Shown in pieces: positions 21,411-30,406 of a stretch of DNA of 64,000 nt (its first letter is position 1; each line of letters opens with the position of its first letter). The notes below the pieces were generated by a model. It did not search any database and was not told where the DNA came from. It saw nothing but the letters and a program-made list of their open reading frames with translations. The position numbers and the translations under genes were made by a program. Source of the stretch: Microcella indica (lineage in GTDB: Bacteria; Actinomycetota; Actinomycetes; Actinomycetales; Microbacteriaceae); NCBI RefSeq assembly GCF_013414345.1, contig NZ_CP058670.1, positions 2,232,001 through 2,296,000 of the forward strand, in the 5' to 3' direction.

Positions 21411-21498
21411 AGGACCCCCCGCGCACCCGCCAGAGCCCGGTTACCCTTGCTGCGTTTCCGCCCTGGGGGAGTTGGCCTGGATGGCGCCACGCGGGGAG
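21411..21498 (-). ncRNA. ffs: signal recognition particle RNA (4.5S type)
   Basis: The minus strand reads the small bacterial SRP RNA: 5' arm CCCCGCG, conserved domain IV with CCAGGGCGGAAACGCAGCAA followed by GGGTAACC, and 3' arm CGCGGGG pairing back to the 5' arm. The asymmetric-loop GCAG/AGCA elements that bind Ffh are present. The ends are approximate (about 85-90 nt). The tetraloop is GGAAAC rather than the common GGAAGG, a tolerated variant. It is close to tRNA-Ser on the opposite strand. Confidence 0.85.
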
Positions 21499-21557
21499 CC
21501 GTCGTCGAGTTTACCGGTAGGATCGCTGTCGTTGTTCCGTCTCGGCGGAATGCGCCT

Positions 21558-21645
21558 GGAGGATTCGCCTAGTGGCCTATGGCGCACGCTTGGAAAGCGT
21601 GTTGAGTGCAAGCTCTCAGGGGTTCGAATCCCCTATCCTCCGCCA
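21558..21645 (+). tRNA. tRNA-Ser (anticodon GGA)
   Basis: An 88-nt class II tRNA. The acceptor GGAGGAT pairs with ATCCTCC, the discriminator is G and the CCA end is encoded. The anticodon GGA is at 21592-21594 inside ACGCTTGGAAAGCGT, there is a long variable arm as expected for serine, and the T-loop is GGTTCGAATCC. It reads UCC/UCU. No attachment-site duplication of its 3' end was seen nearby. Confidence 0.97.
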
Positions 21646-21786
21646 TATCTCGCGTCTCCCCTCGCGACCGTCGGTGAGGCGTTGCCCGCCCCGGCCGCTC
21701 ATCGCGGGATCGTCGATCGGCGCTCCCCGCGAGTCGCCGGCCGGGTAGCCAGGACTGCCCGTGCATGACGTAGGGGACGCATGATG

Positions 21787-21823
21787 TATCGTTTTTCGAT
21801 AGTTATCCACTGACTATCGATAG
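21787..21823. promoter_or_regulatory. palindrome cluster, probable operator of the XRE operon
   Basis: TATCG (21787-21791) faces CGATA (21797-21801). TCGATAG (21796-21802) and CTATCGA (21814-21820) form a perfect 7-bp inverted repeat with an 11-bp gap, and CTATCGATAG (21814-21823) is itself a 10-bp palindrome. The cluster ends 7 bp before the DUF2975 ATG, in unusually AT-rich DNA for this genome. Three to four copies of one half-site beside an operon that encodes an XRE regulator suggest autoregulation. Confidence 0.6.
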
Positions 21824-21830
21824 GACCTCG

Positions 21831-22307
21831 ATGCACCGTCTCACGATCGTTTCCCTCAAGGCGCTCATCGCGGTGCTGCTCGCGCTCCTGCTCATCTGCC
21901 AGACCGTGGTCGTGCCGACGATCGCCGCGAACATGGCCGCGATGCTGCCCCCGCTCGCCTACCTGCAATGGCCGGGCGTCATCGCCGCCGCCGTCTTCGT
22001 CCTGTGCCTGCAGGTGACGCTCGTGTGCGTGTGGCGCATGCTCTCGCTCGTGCGCGAGGGCATCATCTTCAATCCGCGCGCGTTCCGCTACGTGGACGTG
22101 ATCCTCGGCTCGATCATCCTCGCGACGATCATCGTGCTCGGCTCGCTCATCACCATCTCGAACGCGCAGGCCGGCTCGCCCTCGATCGCGCTGCTCGGCG
22201 TGCTCGGCATCATCGTCGGCAGCATGCTCGCCCTCCTCGTGGTCGTGCTGCGCGGCCTCCTGCGGCAGGCATCGCAGCTCGAGAGCGACCTGGCCGAGGT
22301 GGTCTGA
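21831..22307 (+). CDS. DUF2975 membrane protein
   Basis: A 158-aa integral membrane protein with four predicted helices (about residues 7-27, 44-66, 86-107 and 118-139). DUF2975 signatures are the first helix, VWRMLSLVREGIIFNPRAFRYVD (the loop after helix 2), and the last helix plus an acidic tail. In this family the gene is normally followed by a small XRE regulator, as here. The stop overlaps the XRE start by 1 bp. The function of DUF2975 is unknown; the arrangement suggests a membrane protein that modulates its cognate regulator. Confidence 0.88.
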   Translation: MHRLTIVSLKALIAVLLALLLICQTVVVPTIAANMAAMLPPLAYLQWPGVIAAAVFVLCLQVTLVCVWRMLSLVREGIIFNPRAFRYVDVILGSIILATIIVLGSLITISNAQAGSPSIALLGVLGIIVGSMLALLVVVLRGLLRQASQLESDLAEVV

Positions 22308-22531
22308 TGCCGATCATCATCAACCTCGACGTGCAGCTCGCGAAGAAGAAGATGTCGGTCGGCGACTTCGCCGCCGCGATCGACATCACCCCGGCGAACG
22401 TGGCCGTGCTCAAGAACGGTCGAGCGAAGGCCGTGCGCTTCTCGACCCTCGACGCCATCTGCCGCGTTCTCGAGTGCCAGCCGGGCGACATCCTCGTCTG
22501 GACTCCGGACGGCGAGGAGGACCCCTCGTGA
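22307..22531 (+). CDS. XRE-family helix-turn-helix regulator
   Basis: A 74-aa, single-domain DNA-binding protein of the YozG/Cro type that accompanies DUF2975. The HTH covers about residues 15-45 (MSVGDFAAAIDITPANVAVLKNG). RFSTLDAICRVLECQPGDIL is the diagnostic C-terminal half. It starts inside the DUF2975 stop (TGATG) and its own stop overlaps the next GTG by 4 bp, so the three proteins should be made in fixed proportion. The probable target is the palindrome cluster just upstream of the operon. Confidence 0.9.
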   Translation: MPIIINLDVQLAKKKMSVGDFAAAIDITPANVAVLKNGRAKAVRFSTLDAICRVLECQPGDILVWTPDGEEDPS

Positions 22532-25500
22532 GCGACGTGACCGCGCAGCGGGCCCGCCCCGTTCACTGGACCTCGAGCACGGTCTCTCGACTGCGCGACA
22601 CGGCCCTGTGCCCCGTGTGCACGCGTCGCCTGACCGCGGGCGTCTGCACATCGTGCGGTGCCGACCTTCGCGGCGACGACGGCGTCGAGGTCTGGCAGCG
22701 CGCGTCAGCCGCGGCCGAGGCCCTCACGACGCTCCAGGACTCGGTCGCGCGCGTGCCGCGCCGCCCGACGCCCGTGGCGAGCCCGACCGCGCGAGGAGCC
22801 GCAGCCGTCGACAGGGTGGGCGCATCCCCCGCCCCTTCCCTCGCTCCGCAGCAGCCGCCTCGTGCGAGCACGACAGTGCAATTGGTGCTCGCGATCGCGG
22901 GTGCCGCGCTCGTGGGGCTCGCCGCGGTGATCTTCACTCTGCTGAATCCCGACCTCACCGACTCTGTGGCCCGGGGCATCATCCTCCTCGTCGCGAGCCT
23001 GCTGTTCTGGGGCGGCGCACCGCTGCTCATGCGGCGAGCCCTGCGGGTCTCGGCCGAGTCCGTGGCCGCTCTCGCCCTGGTCTTCGCGGGCCTCGCGGCC
23101 TCCGTCCTGCTGCCGGTCGTGGCCGCCCGTGCAGAGACCTGGGCGGTGCTGACGGCCGCTGCCCTCGCCGGCGGCTCCCTCGCCCTCGCCCTCGGCGTCC
23201 GCACGCGCATGAGGGTCTGGATGCTCGCCGGCAGCACGGCGCTCACCCTCGTCCCCCTGCTCGCGAGCGCGGCGATCGGCGGCACGCTCGCCACCCTGTG
23301 GGGGCCGCTCGGCACGAGTGCGGCGGCGCTCGCCCTCCTGGAGGCCGGAGCGGCTCTCGAGCGTCGGCGCTCGACCGTGCTGCTCGTCGAGCGCGTCGCG
23401 CTCGTGGGCGTGCAGGTGCTCGGCTTCGTCGCGCTCGCCGCGGCCGCGCTCGTCGCGATCGTCGACCCGACGCCGGCATGGCTCGCCGCCGCCGCGGCCG
23501 TCCTCGGTGCTGGCGCGGTCGCGGGCCGCAGTGCCCCGTACACCCTCCGCCGTCTGTGGAGCTTCGCCGGGGGCGCGAGTGTGCCCGTCGGTCTCGCCCT
23601 CGCATCCTTCGCCCTCGACCTGACCGCGTTCGGCGGCGACCCGGCGCGCCTCGCGCTCCTCCCTCTCGCCGCCGTGATCGGGCTGCTGGCCCTGACCCTG
23701 ACCCTCTCGGCTCGGGGCCGCGCGCACCGCCCCGCGGCTCTGACGGGCGCGACGAGCGTCGTCGCTGCCTCGATCGCCCCCGCAGCTCTGCTCGCGGCGA
23801 GTGGGACGCTCTCCGCCCTCCTCGCGGCGGATCGCATGAGCGACGATGCCGTCTCCGCCCACGGGAGCGTCGCGGCCGTCGTGGCGCTCGTCATCCTGAG
23901 CGCAGGCCTCGCGACCCAGGCCGAGATTCTGCGCCGTCGGGCGCGCCGCGCACCGCGGGCCATGGAGGTGCTGCGCGCCCTCGCCTGGTGGGCACTCTCG
24001 CTCGGCGGCCTCGGCGCGCTCGGGCTCACGATCGTCGACCCGGGTGCTCGCGCGGCCTGGGCTCTCGTGCTCGCCACGCTCAGCGCCGTCGTGCTGACGG
24101 GCCCCGAGCGGTCGCGCCGCGCCCCCATCGCTCAGCGACTGCCCATCGTGATCGCCGCGCACCTCGCGGTGCTCCTGGCGGCATCGCTGTCGTGGCAGTC
24201 GACCGCCCTCGCCGTCGGCCTCGGCGCCGCAGTGCTCATCAGCCTTGCCACCCTCGCGCGCACGGTGCCGATCGGCGCGCGCTCGGCGCACCTCGCCATC
24301 GGCTACGGCTACGGGCTCGTGCTCGTCTCGTCAGCCCTGTCGCTTGCGACGGTCGAGGGGCCTGCTCGACTCAGTCTCACCGCCACGGTCGGGCTGCTCG
24401 GCGCCATCGCCGCGACGTTCCTTCGCCGCGTCGATGCCGCGCGCTGGATCACGGTGCTCCTCGTCGCCTCCGTTCCCTTCGCGATCGCGGTGGGGCTCGT
24501 GGTCGTCGAGCGCAACGGATGGGTCGCCCTCTCCACGACGACCATGCTCGTGCTCGCGGTGAGTCTGCTCCTCACGCGCCGACCCGGCCTCGGCATCGTG
24601 ATCAGGGTTCTCGCCGCCGCCCTCATCGTGCCCTCGATCGCGGTCGTGCTCGTCAATGCAGGTGCGGCGCTCCTGGTCATGAGCGGCTCTCCGGTCGTCC
24701 TGCCGGCGATCGCCGTCGTCGTCGCCGTCACGCTGCCGCTGATGCCCCGCATCACAGCGGTGCTGCGGCACCGAGGTCTGCCAGACGCGCACGGGCGCGC
24801 CGTCGGCCTGGCCATCGAGGCGACGACACTGCTCACGGCGACAATCGCGGTGCTGCTGTGCTTCGCCCGCGAGGCGGCCGGCGCACCCACGGGCGCGATC
24901 GTCCTGGCCATCATCGCGGTGGGCGCTGCAGGCGCGGCCTCGGTGCGTCGCCTCCCCGCCTACTGGTGGATGTTCGGCGCGGCCGCCACGGCATCGCTGT
25001 GGTCGCTCTGGCTCGCGCTCGGAGTCACGTCGCTCGAGGCGCACGTACTGCCCCCCGCCCTCGTCGCGGCCACGGTCGCCGTCGTGCTCACCGCCCGCGG
25101 CATGCCGAGGCCCGCCCTGCTGGCGGGCGCGCTGCTCGCCGCGATTGTTCCCCTGCTCGTCGCCCTCGGCGCCTCCCCGGAGGCGCAGCCCGCGCGGGCC
25201 GTCGGGCTCCTCGCCGCCTCCGTCGTGCTGACCGGGCTCGCGGTGAGCATCCGCACCGGCGCGCCCGGGATCGGCCGCCTGCGCGCGCTCTCCGCCCCCA
25301 CGCTCCTCGCTGCGATCGTCGCCAGCTCGGCCGGCGGCGTCCAGGCGGCACGGCTCGGTCTGCGCGTCGACGGTGTGGATACTGCCCTGCCGCTCATCGC
25401 GGTCGTCGCGATCGTGGCCCTCGCCGGCGCACTCACGATGGGCGTCGCGGGCGTCCTGCTCACCCAGCGTCGCCCGGCCGCGGTGCGGCGCTGGTCGCTC

Positions 25501-26214
25501 GTGCCAGCCCTCACGGTCGTCACCACCGCCCTGGGCACGGCGGTCGAGTACGACGTCTCGGCGCCGTGGTTCGCCCTGACGGTCGCCGTCCAGTGGTCGC
25601 TCATGGTGGCGCTTCTCCTCGTCATGGTCGTCGCCGTCGAGCGCAGCACCCGCGGCACGACGGTGCTGCCGCACGCCGGGGTGCTCTTCGCGCTCGCTCT
25701 CGCGACCTCGATCGTCGCGTGGAGCCCGCGAGAGCTCCTGCGCGTTGAGGCGTTCTCCGTGCCGCTCGGCCTCATGCTGCTCGCCGCCGGGGCGATCGCG
25801 CTGCGGCGCGCCTCCGGGGCCGGTCCCGCCCCCGTGCACCACTGGCCGTTGGGGCGCGCGGGCTCCTGGCCGCTGCTCGCACCGGGCCTCGTCGTGCTCG
25901 TGCTCGCGTCGATTCTCGCGACGGCGACCGACCCGCAGACCTGGCGGGCGGTGCTCGTCATGGCGATCGCACTCGTCATGATCCTCGTGGGGGTGCGGTG
26001 GCGGCTCGCGGCGCCGTTCGTGCTCGGCATGCTCGTGCTGCCCCTCGAGAACGTGCTCGCCTTCTCGGTGCAGATCGGGCGCGGCATCGAGGCGATGCCG
26101 TGGTGGATCACCCTCGCCGTCGTGGGCCTCGTGCTGCTCGTCATCGCTGTCGGCTCGGAGCGACGCGGCAGCGGAGGGGGTACGCCGCTCGCGCGGCTGC
26201 GCGATCTGGCGTGA
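22528..26214 (+). CDS. giant multi-spanning membrane protein with N-terminal zinc ribbon
   Basis: A 1228-aa protein from the GTG at 22528 (GTGA overlap with the XRE stop). The N-terminal cytosolic part has a zinc-ribbon CPVC...CTSC (about residues 28-44). After residue 115 there is a near-continuous run of hydrophobic helices, more than 30 by eye, to the C-terminus. The organisation resembles actinobacterial proteins annotated as SCO7613 C-terminal-domain membrane proteins; function unknown. It contains no obvious transporter, kinase or glycosyltransferase motif that I can recognise. The strict overlap with the XRE gene suggests co-regulation. Confidence 0.75.
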   Translation: MSDVTAQRARPVHWTSSTVSRLRDTALCPVCTRRLTAGVCTSCGADLRGDDGVEVWQRASAAAEALTTLQDSVARVPRRPTPVASPTARGAAAVDRVGASPAPSLAPQQPPRASTTVQLVLAIAGAALVGLAAVIFTLLNPDLTDSVARGIILLVASLLFWGGAPLLMRRALRVSAESVAALALVFAGLAASVLLPVVAARAETWAVLTAAALAGGSLALALGVRTRMRVWMLAGSTALTLVPLLASAAIGGTLATLWGPLGTSAAALALLEAGAALERRRSTVLLVERVALVGVQVLGFVALAAAALVAIVDPTPAWLAAAAAVLGAGAVAGRSAPYTLRRLWSFAGGASVPVGLALASFALDLTAFGGDPARLALLPLAAVIGLLALTLTLSARGRAHRPAALTGATSVVAASIAPAALLAASGTLSALLAADRMSDDAVSAHGSVAAVVALVILSAGLATQAEILRRRARRAPRAMEVLRALAWWALSLGGLGALGLTIVDPGARAAWALVLATLSAVVLTGPERSRRAPIAQRLPIVIAAHLAVLLAASLSWQSTALAVGLGAAVLISLATLARTVPIGARSAHLAIGYGYGLVLVSSALSLATVEGPARLSLTATVGLLGAIAATFLRRVDAARWITVLLVASVPFAIAVGLVVVERNGWVALSTTTMLVLAVSLLLTRRPGLGIVIRVLAAALIVPSIAVVLVNAGAALLVMSGSPVVLPAIAVVVAVTLPLMPRITAVLRHRGLPDAHGRAVGLAIEATTLLTATIAVLLCFAREAAGAPTGAIVLAIIAVGAAGAASVRRLPAYWWMFGAAATASLWSLWLALGVTSLEAHVLPPALVAATVAVVLTARGMPRPALLAGALLAAIVPLLVALGASPEAQPARAVGLLAASVVLTGLAVSIRTGAPGIGRLRALSAPTLLAAIVASSAGGVQAARLGLRVDGVDTALPLIAVVAIVALAGALTMGVAGVLLTQRRPAAVRRWSLVPALTVVTTALGTAVEYDVSAPWFALTVAVQWSLMVALLLVMVVAVERSTRGTTVLPHAGVLFALALATSIVAWSPRELLRVEAFSVPLGLMLLAAGAIALRRASGAGPAPVHHWPLGRAGSWPLLAPGLVVLVLASILATATDPQTWRAVLVMAIALVMILVGVRWRLAAPFVLGMLVLPLENVLAFSVQIGRGIEAMPWWITLAVVGLVLLVIAVGSERRGSGGGTPLARLRDLA

Positions 26215-26239
26215 GGGTGCCGGCGCGGGCGCGCTCGAC

Positions 26240-28012
26240 TCAGCGGCGCCCGAGGGTTCCGAAGATGCCGCGCACGACCTCGCGCACGATCGTCTGACCC
26301 GCGCGGGAGCCGAGAATGTCGCCGATGCCGCCCGCGCTCCCTCCGCTGCGCCGAGAGCTCGAGCGGCGCGTGGTCGTGCGCGTCGTCGTGCGGCCCTTCT
26401 TCTGCAGGTCGCGCAGGGCGCGCTCGTACTCCTCCTGCGCGCGATCCTGGGCCTTCGCGGCCTCGGCCTGCTGCTCGAGCCGCTGCCGCTCCGCCTCGCG
26501 AGCCGCCTCCGCGTCGGCGGCGGCGTTCATGCGCGCGGCGAGCATCTCGCGCGCCGACTCGGTGTCGACCGCCGTGCCGTACTGCGCGAGCAGGGGCGAT
26601 GCGGCGATCGTCGACTCGATGAGGGCATCCGGCGCGGGATCCATGGAGCCCTGCGGCGCTCGCAGTCGCGTCCACGCCACGGGCGAGGGGGCGCCCTTCT
26701 CGTTCATGACCGTCACGATGGCCTCACCGATGCCGAGGGTCGTGAGCACCTCGCCGAGGTCGTATCCCGAGGTCGGATAGGTCGAGATCGTGGCCTTGAG
26801 GGCCTTGGCGGCATCGGGCGTGTGGGCGCGCAACTGGTGCTGCACGCGAGAGCCGAGCTGCGCGAGCACATCGCTCGGCACGTCTTTGGGGGTCTGCGTG
26901 ACGAAGAAGATGCCGACGCCCTTCGAGCGGATGAGCCGCACGGTCTGCGTGATGGCCGCGAGGAAGTCTTTCGAGGCGTCCTTGAAGAGCAAGTGCGCCT
27001 CGTCGAAGAAGAACACGAGCTTCGGCTTGTCGAGGTCGCCCACCTCGGGCAGGTCGTTGAACAGGTCGGCGAGCAGCCACATGAGGAACGTCGAGAACAG
27101 CGCGGGCTTGTCGTGCACGCCCGGCACCTCGAGCAGGCTGATGATGCCCTGCCCCGCGGCGGTCGTGCGCAGGAAGTGCGCGGTGTCGAACTCGGGCTCG
27201 CCGAAGAACACGTCGGCGCCGTCGGCGGCGAAGGTGATGAGCTCGCGCAGGATCACCCCAGCGGTCGCCTTGTTGAGCCCACCCAGCTCGGCGAGCTCGG
27301 CCTTGCCCTCGTCGCTCGTGAGGTGCTGGATGACGGCGCGAAGGTCGGCGAGGTCGACGAGGGGCAGACCCTCCTGGTCCGCGTAGTGGAAGACGAGGGC
27401 GAGGCTCGACTCCTGCGTCTCGTTGAGGCCCAGCACCTTGGCGAGCATGAGCGGCCCGAAGCTCGAGACTGTCGCACGAATCGGCACGCCGCGACCGATG
27501 CCGCCGAGGCAGTAGAACTCGGTCGGGTGGCCCGTCGGCCGCCAGTCCTGCCCGATGCCCTCGGTGCGCGCGAGCAGCTTCTCGCTCGGCTCGCCGGCCG
27601 CGGCGATGCCGCTCAGGTCACCCTTGATGTCGGCCGCGAAGACCGGCACCCCCGCAGCGCTCAGCTGCTCGGCGAGCACCTGCAGCGTCTTCGTCTTGCC
27701 GGTGCCCGTCGCGCCGGCGACGAGACCGTGCCGGTTCGTCATCGCGATCGGGATGCGCACGGGCACGTCCGCGCGCGCCTCGCCGTTGACGAGTGCGCCC
27801 ATCTCGAGCACCGCTCCCTCGGCGACGTACCCAGCGCGAATCACGTCGACCTCGCTCTCGTCGAGCGGGCCGGCTGCCGGAGGTGTCGCCGGTGTCGCTT
27901 CAGTCTGCGCCTCGGCGGCCTCTTCGGCCTGGGCTGTGGCGGCGGCGAGCGCCGCTTCGGCCTCGGCGAGAGCCTTCTTCGCGGCCGCGACCGCCTCGTG
28001 CGCATCCGTCAT
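26240..28012 (-). CDS. HerA-like/DUF853 ATPase
   Basis: A 590-aa P-loop ATPase of the HerA-FtsK superfamily. It has an alanine/glutamate-rich coiled N-terminus (residues 1-45), Walker A GATGTGKTKT (about 100), an Asp-rich FAADIKGDLSGI, Walker B KLVFFFDEAHLLF (about 335), and the arginine-finger/sensor region FFVTQTPKDVPSDVLAQLGSRVQHQ. The C-terminus is a coiled coil followed by a Thr/Arg/Ser-rich basic tail (RTTTRTTTRRSSSRRS) and a short conserved end. Such proteins are presumed DNA translocases/helicases; the cellular role is not established. Monocistronic, convergent with the giant membrane gene. Confidence 0.88.
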   Translation of the reverse strand: MTDAHEAVAAAKKALAEAEAALAAATAQAEEAAEAQTEATPATPPAAGPLDESEVDVIRAGYVAEGAVLEMGALVNGEARADVPVRIPIAMTNRHGLVAGATGTGKTKTLQVLAEQLSAAGVPVFAADIKGDLSGIAAAGEPSEKLLARTEGIGQDWRPTGHPTEFYCLGGIGRGVPIRATVSSFGPLMLAKVLGLNETQESSLALVFHYADQEGLPLVDLADLRAVIQHLTSDEGKAELAELGGLNKATAGVILRELITFAADGADVFFGEPEFDTAHFLRTTAAGQGIISLLEVPGVHDKPALFSTFLMWLLADLFNDLPEVGDLDKPKLVFFFDEAHLLFKDASKDFLAAITQTVRLIRSKGVGIFFVTQTPKDVPSDVLAQLGSRVQHQLRAHTPDAAKALKATISTYPTSGYDLGEVLTTLGIGEAIVTVMNEKGAPSPVAWTRLRAPQGSMDPAPDALIESTIAASPLLAQYGTAVDTESAREMLAARMNAAADAEAAREAERQRLEQQAEAAKAQDRAQEEYERALRDLQKKGRTTTRTTTRRSSSRRSGGSAGGIGDILGSRAGQTIVREVVRGIFGTLGRR

Positions 28013-28040
28013 GGGGTCAGCCTAAACCGGCTGCCGGTCG

Positions 28041-29144
28041 TCACCCCAGTGCGAGCCGCCTGCCCGCCTCACGGGCCCAGCGCAGGGGATCGGCGAGGGA
28101 GGCGGCCGACGACCCGGCGAGCTCGGAGAGCGAGACGGCGGTGTCGAAGCCGACCGGAGGCACGTCGATGAGACCGGCGACGAGCGCGCGGCGCACCCCG
28201 CTCGACCGTGCGAGCCGCAGCACCTCGACGGGAGCCTTGCCTCCCGCCGACTGGCCGTCGAAGCGACCCTCGCCCGTGATGACGAGGTCGGCGCTCGCGA
28301 TCGACGCGGGCAGGCCGATCGTCTCCGCGATCGCCCGCGAGCCGGAGCTCATCGTGGCGCCCCAGGCGAGCATCCCGAAGCCGGTTCCGCCAGCGGCGCC
28401 CGCACCAGGGGCGTCGGCACGGGCGCCACCGGGATTCTCCGCGAGCGCGTCCGCGAAGCGCGCCAGTGCGGACTCCGCCGCACGGGCCCGGTCGGCCGTC
28501 ACCCCCTTCTGCGCGCCGAAGACGGCGACGGCGCCGCGATCGCCGAGGAGCGGATTGTCGACATCGCTCAGCAGGAGGGCCCCTCCGGCGGGCAGAGGAG
28601 CGACGGAAGCCCAGTCCACTGCCGCGATGCGCGCGAGCCCCGCATTCCCGAGCGGTACGGCGGCCCCGTGTTCATCGAGCAGGCGAGCACCGAGCGCCGT
28701 GAGCGCCCCCGCGCCGCCGTCGCTCGAGGAGCTGCCGCCGAGCGCGAGCAGCAGACGGTCGACGCCGTGGTCGAGCGCGGCGCGGATCGCCTGCCCGAAG
28801 CCGAGAGTGTGCGCGGTGTCGGGCGCGAGCTCGTCGAGCAACTCGATTCCCGAGCAGAGCGCGAGCTCGACAAGGCCCGTGCTCGTGCCGTCGGGCGCCT
28901 CGAGCAGCAGCCACTCGGCCGGCACCCGCCGGCCGTGCGGGCCCGTGACGGTGACCGGCATGCGCGTCGAGCGCGGGGTCGCCTCGGAGACCGCGTCGAG
29001 CGTCCCCTCACCGCCGTCGGCCATGGGTGCGAGAACCAGGTCGTCGGTGGGCCGCACACTGCTCCAGCCCTCGGCGAGCGCCGCCGCCACGGCCGCCGCG
29101 GAGGCAGAGCCCTTGAAAGAGTCGGGGGCGACGACGACGCGCAC
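28041..29144 (-). CDS. glycerate kinase (GarK/GlxK type)
   Basis: Phosphorylates D-glycerate with ATP, to 2-phosphoglycerate in the related type II enzymes. 367 aa, the usual length. The N-terminal VVAPDSFKGSASA (residues 3-15), APMADGGEGTLDAV (about 40), ALGGSSSSDGGAGALTALG (about 135) and VITGEGRFDGQSAGGKAP (near 290) are the family's conserved blocks. The GTG start overlaps the stop of the upstream alditol oxidase by 1 bp (TAGTG), so the two are translationally coupled and probably act on one pathway. Confidence 0.93.
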   Translation of the reverse strand: MRVVVAPDSFKGSASAAAVAAALAEGWSSVRPTDDLVLAPMADGGEGTLDAVSEATPRSTRMPVTVTGPHGRRVPAEWLLLEAPDGTSTGLVELALCSGIELLDELAPDTAHTLGFGQAIRAALDHGVDRLLLALGGSSSSDGGAGALTALGARLLDEHGAAVPLGNAGLARIAAVDWASVAPLPAGGALLLSDVDNPLLGDRGAVAVFGAQKGVTADRARAAESALARFADALAENPGGARADAPGAGAAGGTGFGMLAWGATMSSGSRAIAETIGLPASIASADLVITGEGRFDGQSAGGKAPVEVLRLARSSGVRRALVAGLIDVPPVGFDTAVSLSELAGSSAASLADPLRWAREAGRRLALG

Positions 29145-30397
29145 TACAGACCCCAGGCAGCGAGCTGCGCGTTGCGGAACACCCCGCGCGGGTCCCAGCG
29201 CTCGCGTAGCTCGGCGACGTCGGCCCAGCGCGGGTACAGCCCGGCGAGCGCGACCGGGTCAGCGGTGAACACCTTGCCCCAGTGCGGTCGGGCGTCGAAC
29301 GGTGCGAGCGCGGCCTCGATCACACGCACGAGCGCGCGCACCGCAGGTTCATCGCGCCGCCACGTGAAGTGGATGCCGATCGTGTCACGCCCGTACGCCC
29401 CCGACAGCCACAGCTCGTCGGCGCGAATGCTGCGGATCTCGCTCACGTAGAGGAGCGGCTGCAGCTGCGGCCCGAGCGCGCGCACCGCCTGGATCGCCTC
29501 CACCGCGCGGTCGCGCGGCACGAAGAACTCCGACTGCAGCTCCTCGCCGTGCGAGGGCGTGAACTCGGCGCGGAAGTGCGGCAGGCGCTCGAACCACGGG
29601 CCGGCCGCGCCGGTCTGGTCTGTGCAGTTCTCGGCGGGACCATCGGGGAGGGGATGCCCGGCCTCGCCCGCCCGGTGCGCTCCGGACAACGGGGCCGGGG
29701 CGGTCTCCCCCCGCGTCTTGCGCCACACCTGGTCGATGCGCTCGGGGTCGACCCACCGGGTGAACAGGCTCACGCTGTCGGCGGAGCCCATGACCGCCTC
29801 GAGGTCGTCGAGCGCAGCATCCCAGGCCAGTCCCCGGTCGACGACCTGGGTCATGCGGTAGCTCGGCTCGACGGAGAGCTCCACCCGCGTGACGACCCCG
29901 AGCGCACCGAGAGCGACGACCGCGCCAGCGAGGTCGTCGTCCCCGCGGTGCACGGCGACGAGCTCGCCGTCGGCACGCAGGATGTCGAGAGCCACGACGG
30001 CGTCGGAGAGCGACCCCGCGGCGTCACCCGAGCCGTGCGTTCCCGTCGCGATCGCGCCGGCCACGGTGATGTGCGGCAGCGACGCCATGGCCCCGAGAGC
30101 CCAGCCGGCCGCGTCTAGCTGGCGCGCGGCTTCGGCGTACCGCAAGCCCGCGGGAACAGATGCCGTGCCTCGCTCCGCGTGCACGGTCACGGCCCCGGGA
30201 ATCGCCTCGACGGAGACCAGGAGGTCGTCGCTGTCGGCGAGCGCCGAGAACGTGTGGCGCGAGCCGACGGCACGCACGGCGCGAGCCGCACCCACCAGCT
30301 CGATGAGCGCGTCAAGCGTCGTCGGTGCGGCGAATCGCGGCGCGCGGAAGATCACGTTGCCGGCCCAGTTGCGACCGGCGGCAGAAGGGGCGCTCAC
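29144..30397 (-). CDS. alditol oxidase-like FAD flavoprotein
   Basis: A 417-aa oxidase of the VAO/AldO family that oxidises polyol CH2OH groups with O2, giving an aldose and H2O2. The start region NWAGNVIF matches AldO. GSRHTFSAL places the histidine that covalently carries FAD. SLPHITVAGAIATGTHGSG is the FAD pyrophosphate loop. The substrate-site residues known from AldO appear conserved: SEIRSIRAD (Glu and Arg) and PHWGKVF (Lys). It is coupled to glycerate kinase by a 1-bp overlap, which suggests that glycerol or glyceraldehyde is the real substrate. No signal peptide. Confidence 0.88.
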   Translation of the reverse strand: MSAPSAAGRNWAGNVIFRAPRFAAPTTLDALIELVGAARAVRAVGSRHTFSALADSDDLLVSVEAIPGAVTVHAERGTASVPAGLRYAEAARQLDAAGWALGAMASLPHITVAGAIATGTHGSGDAAGSLSDAVVALDILRADGELVAVHRGDDDLAGAVVALGALGVVTRVELSVEPSYRMTQVVDRGLAWDAALDDLEAVMGSADSVSLFTRWVDPERIDQVWRKTRGETAPAPLSGAHRAGEAGHPLPDGPAENCTDQTGAAGPWFERLPHFRAEFTPSHGEELQSEFFVPRDRAVEAIQAVRALGPQLQPLLYVSEIRSIRADELWLSGAYGRDTIGIHFTWRRDEPAVRALVRVIEAALAPFDARPHWGKVFTADPVALAGLYPRWADVAELRERWDPRGVFRNAQLAAWGL

Positions 30398-30406
30398 CCC
30401 TCGACC

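Noticed and set aside
21558-21645. tRNA-Ser as an integration site
   Set aside because: No repeat of its 3' end, integrase or cargo was found on either side.
22705-24291. Long minus-strand open frames opposite the giant membrane protein
   Set aside because: Charged low-complexity translations of hydrophobic codons on the other strand; not genes.
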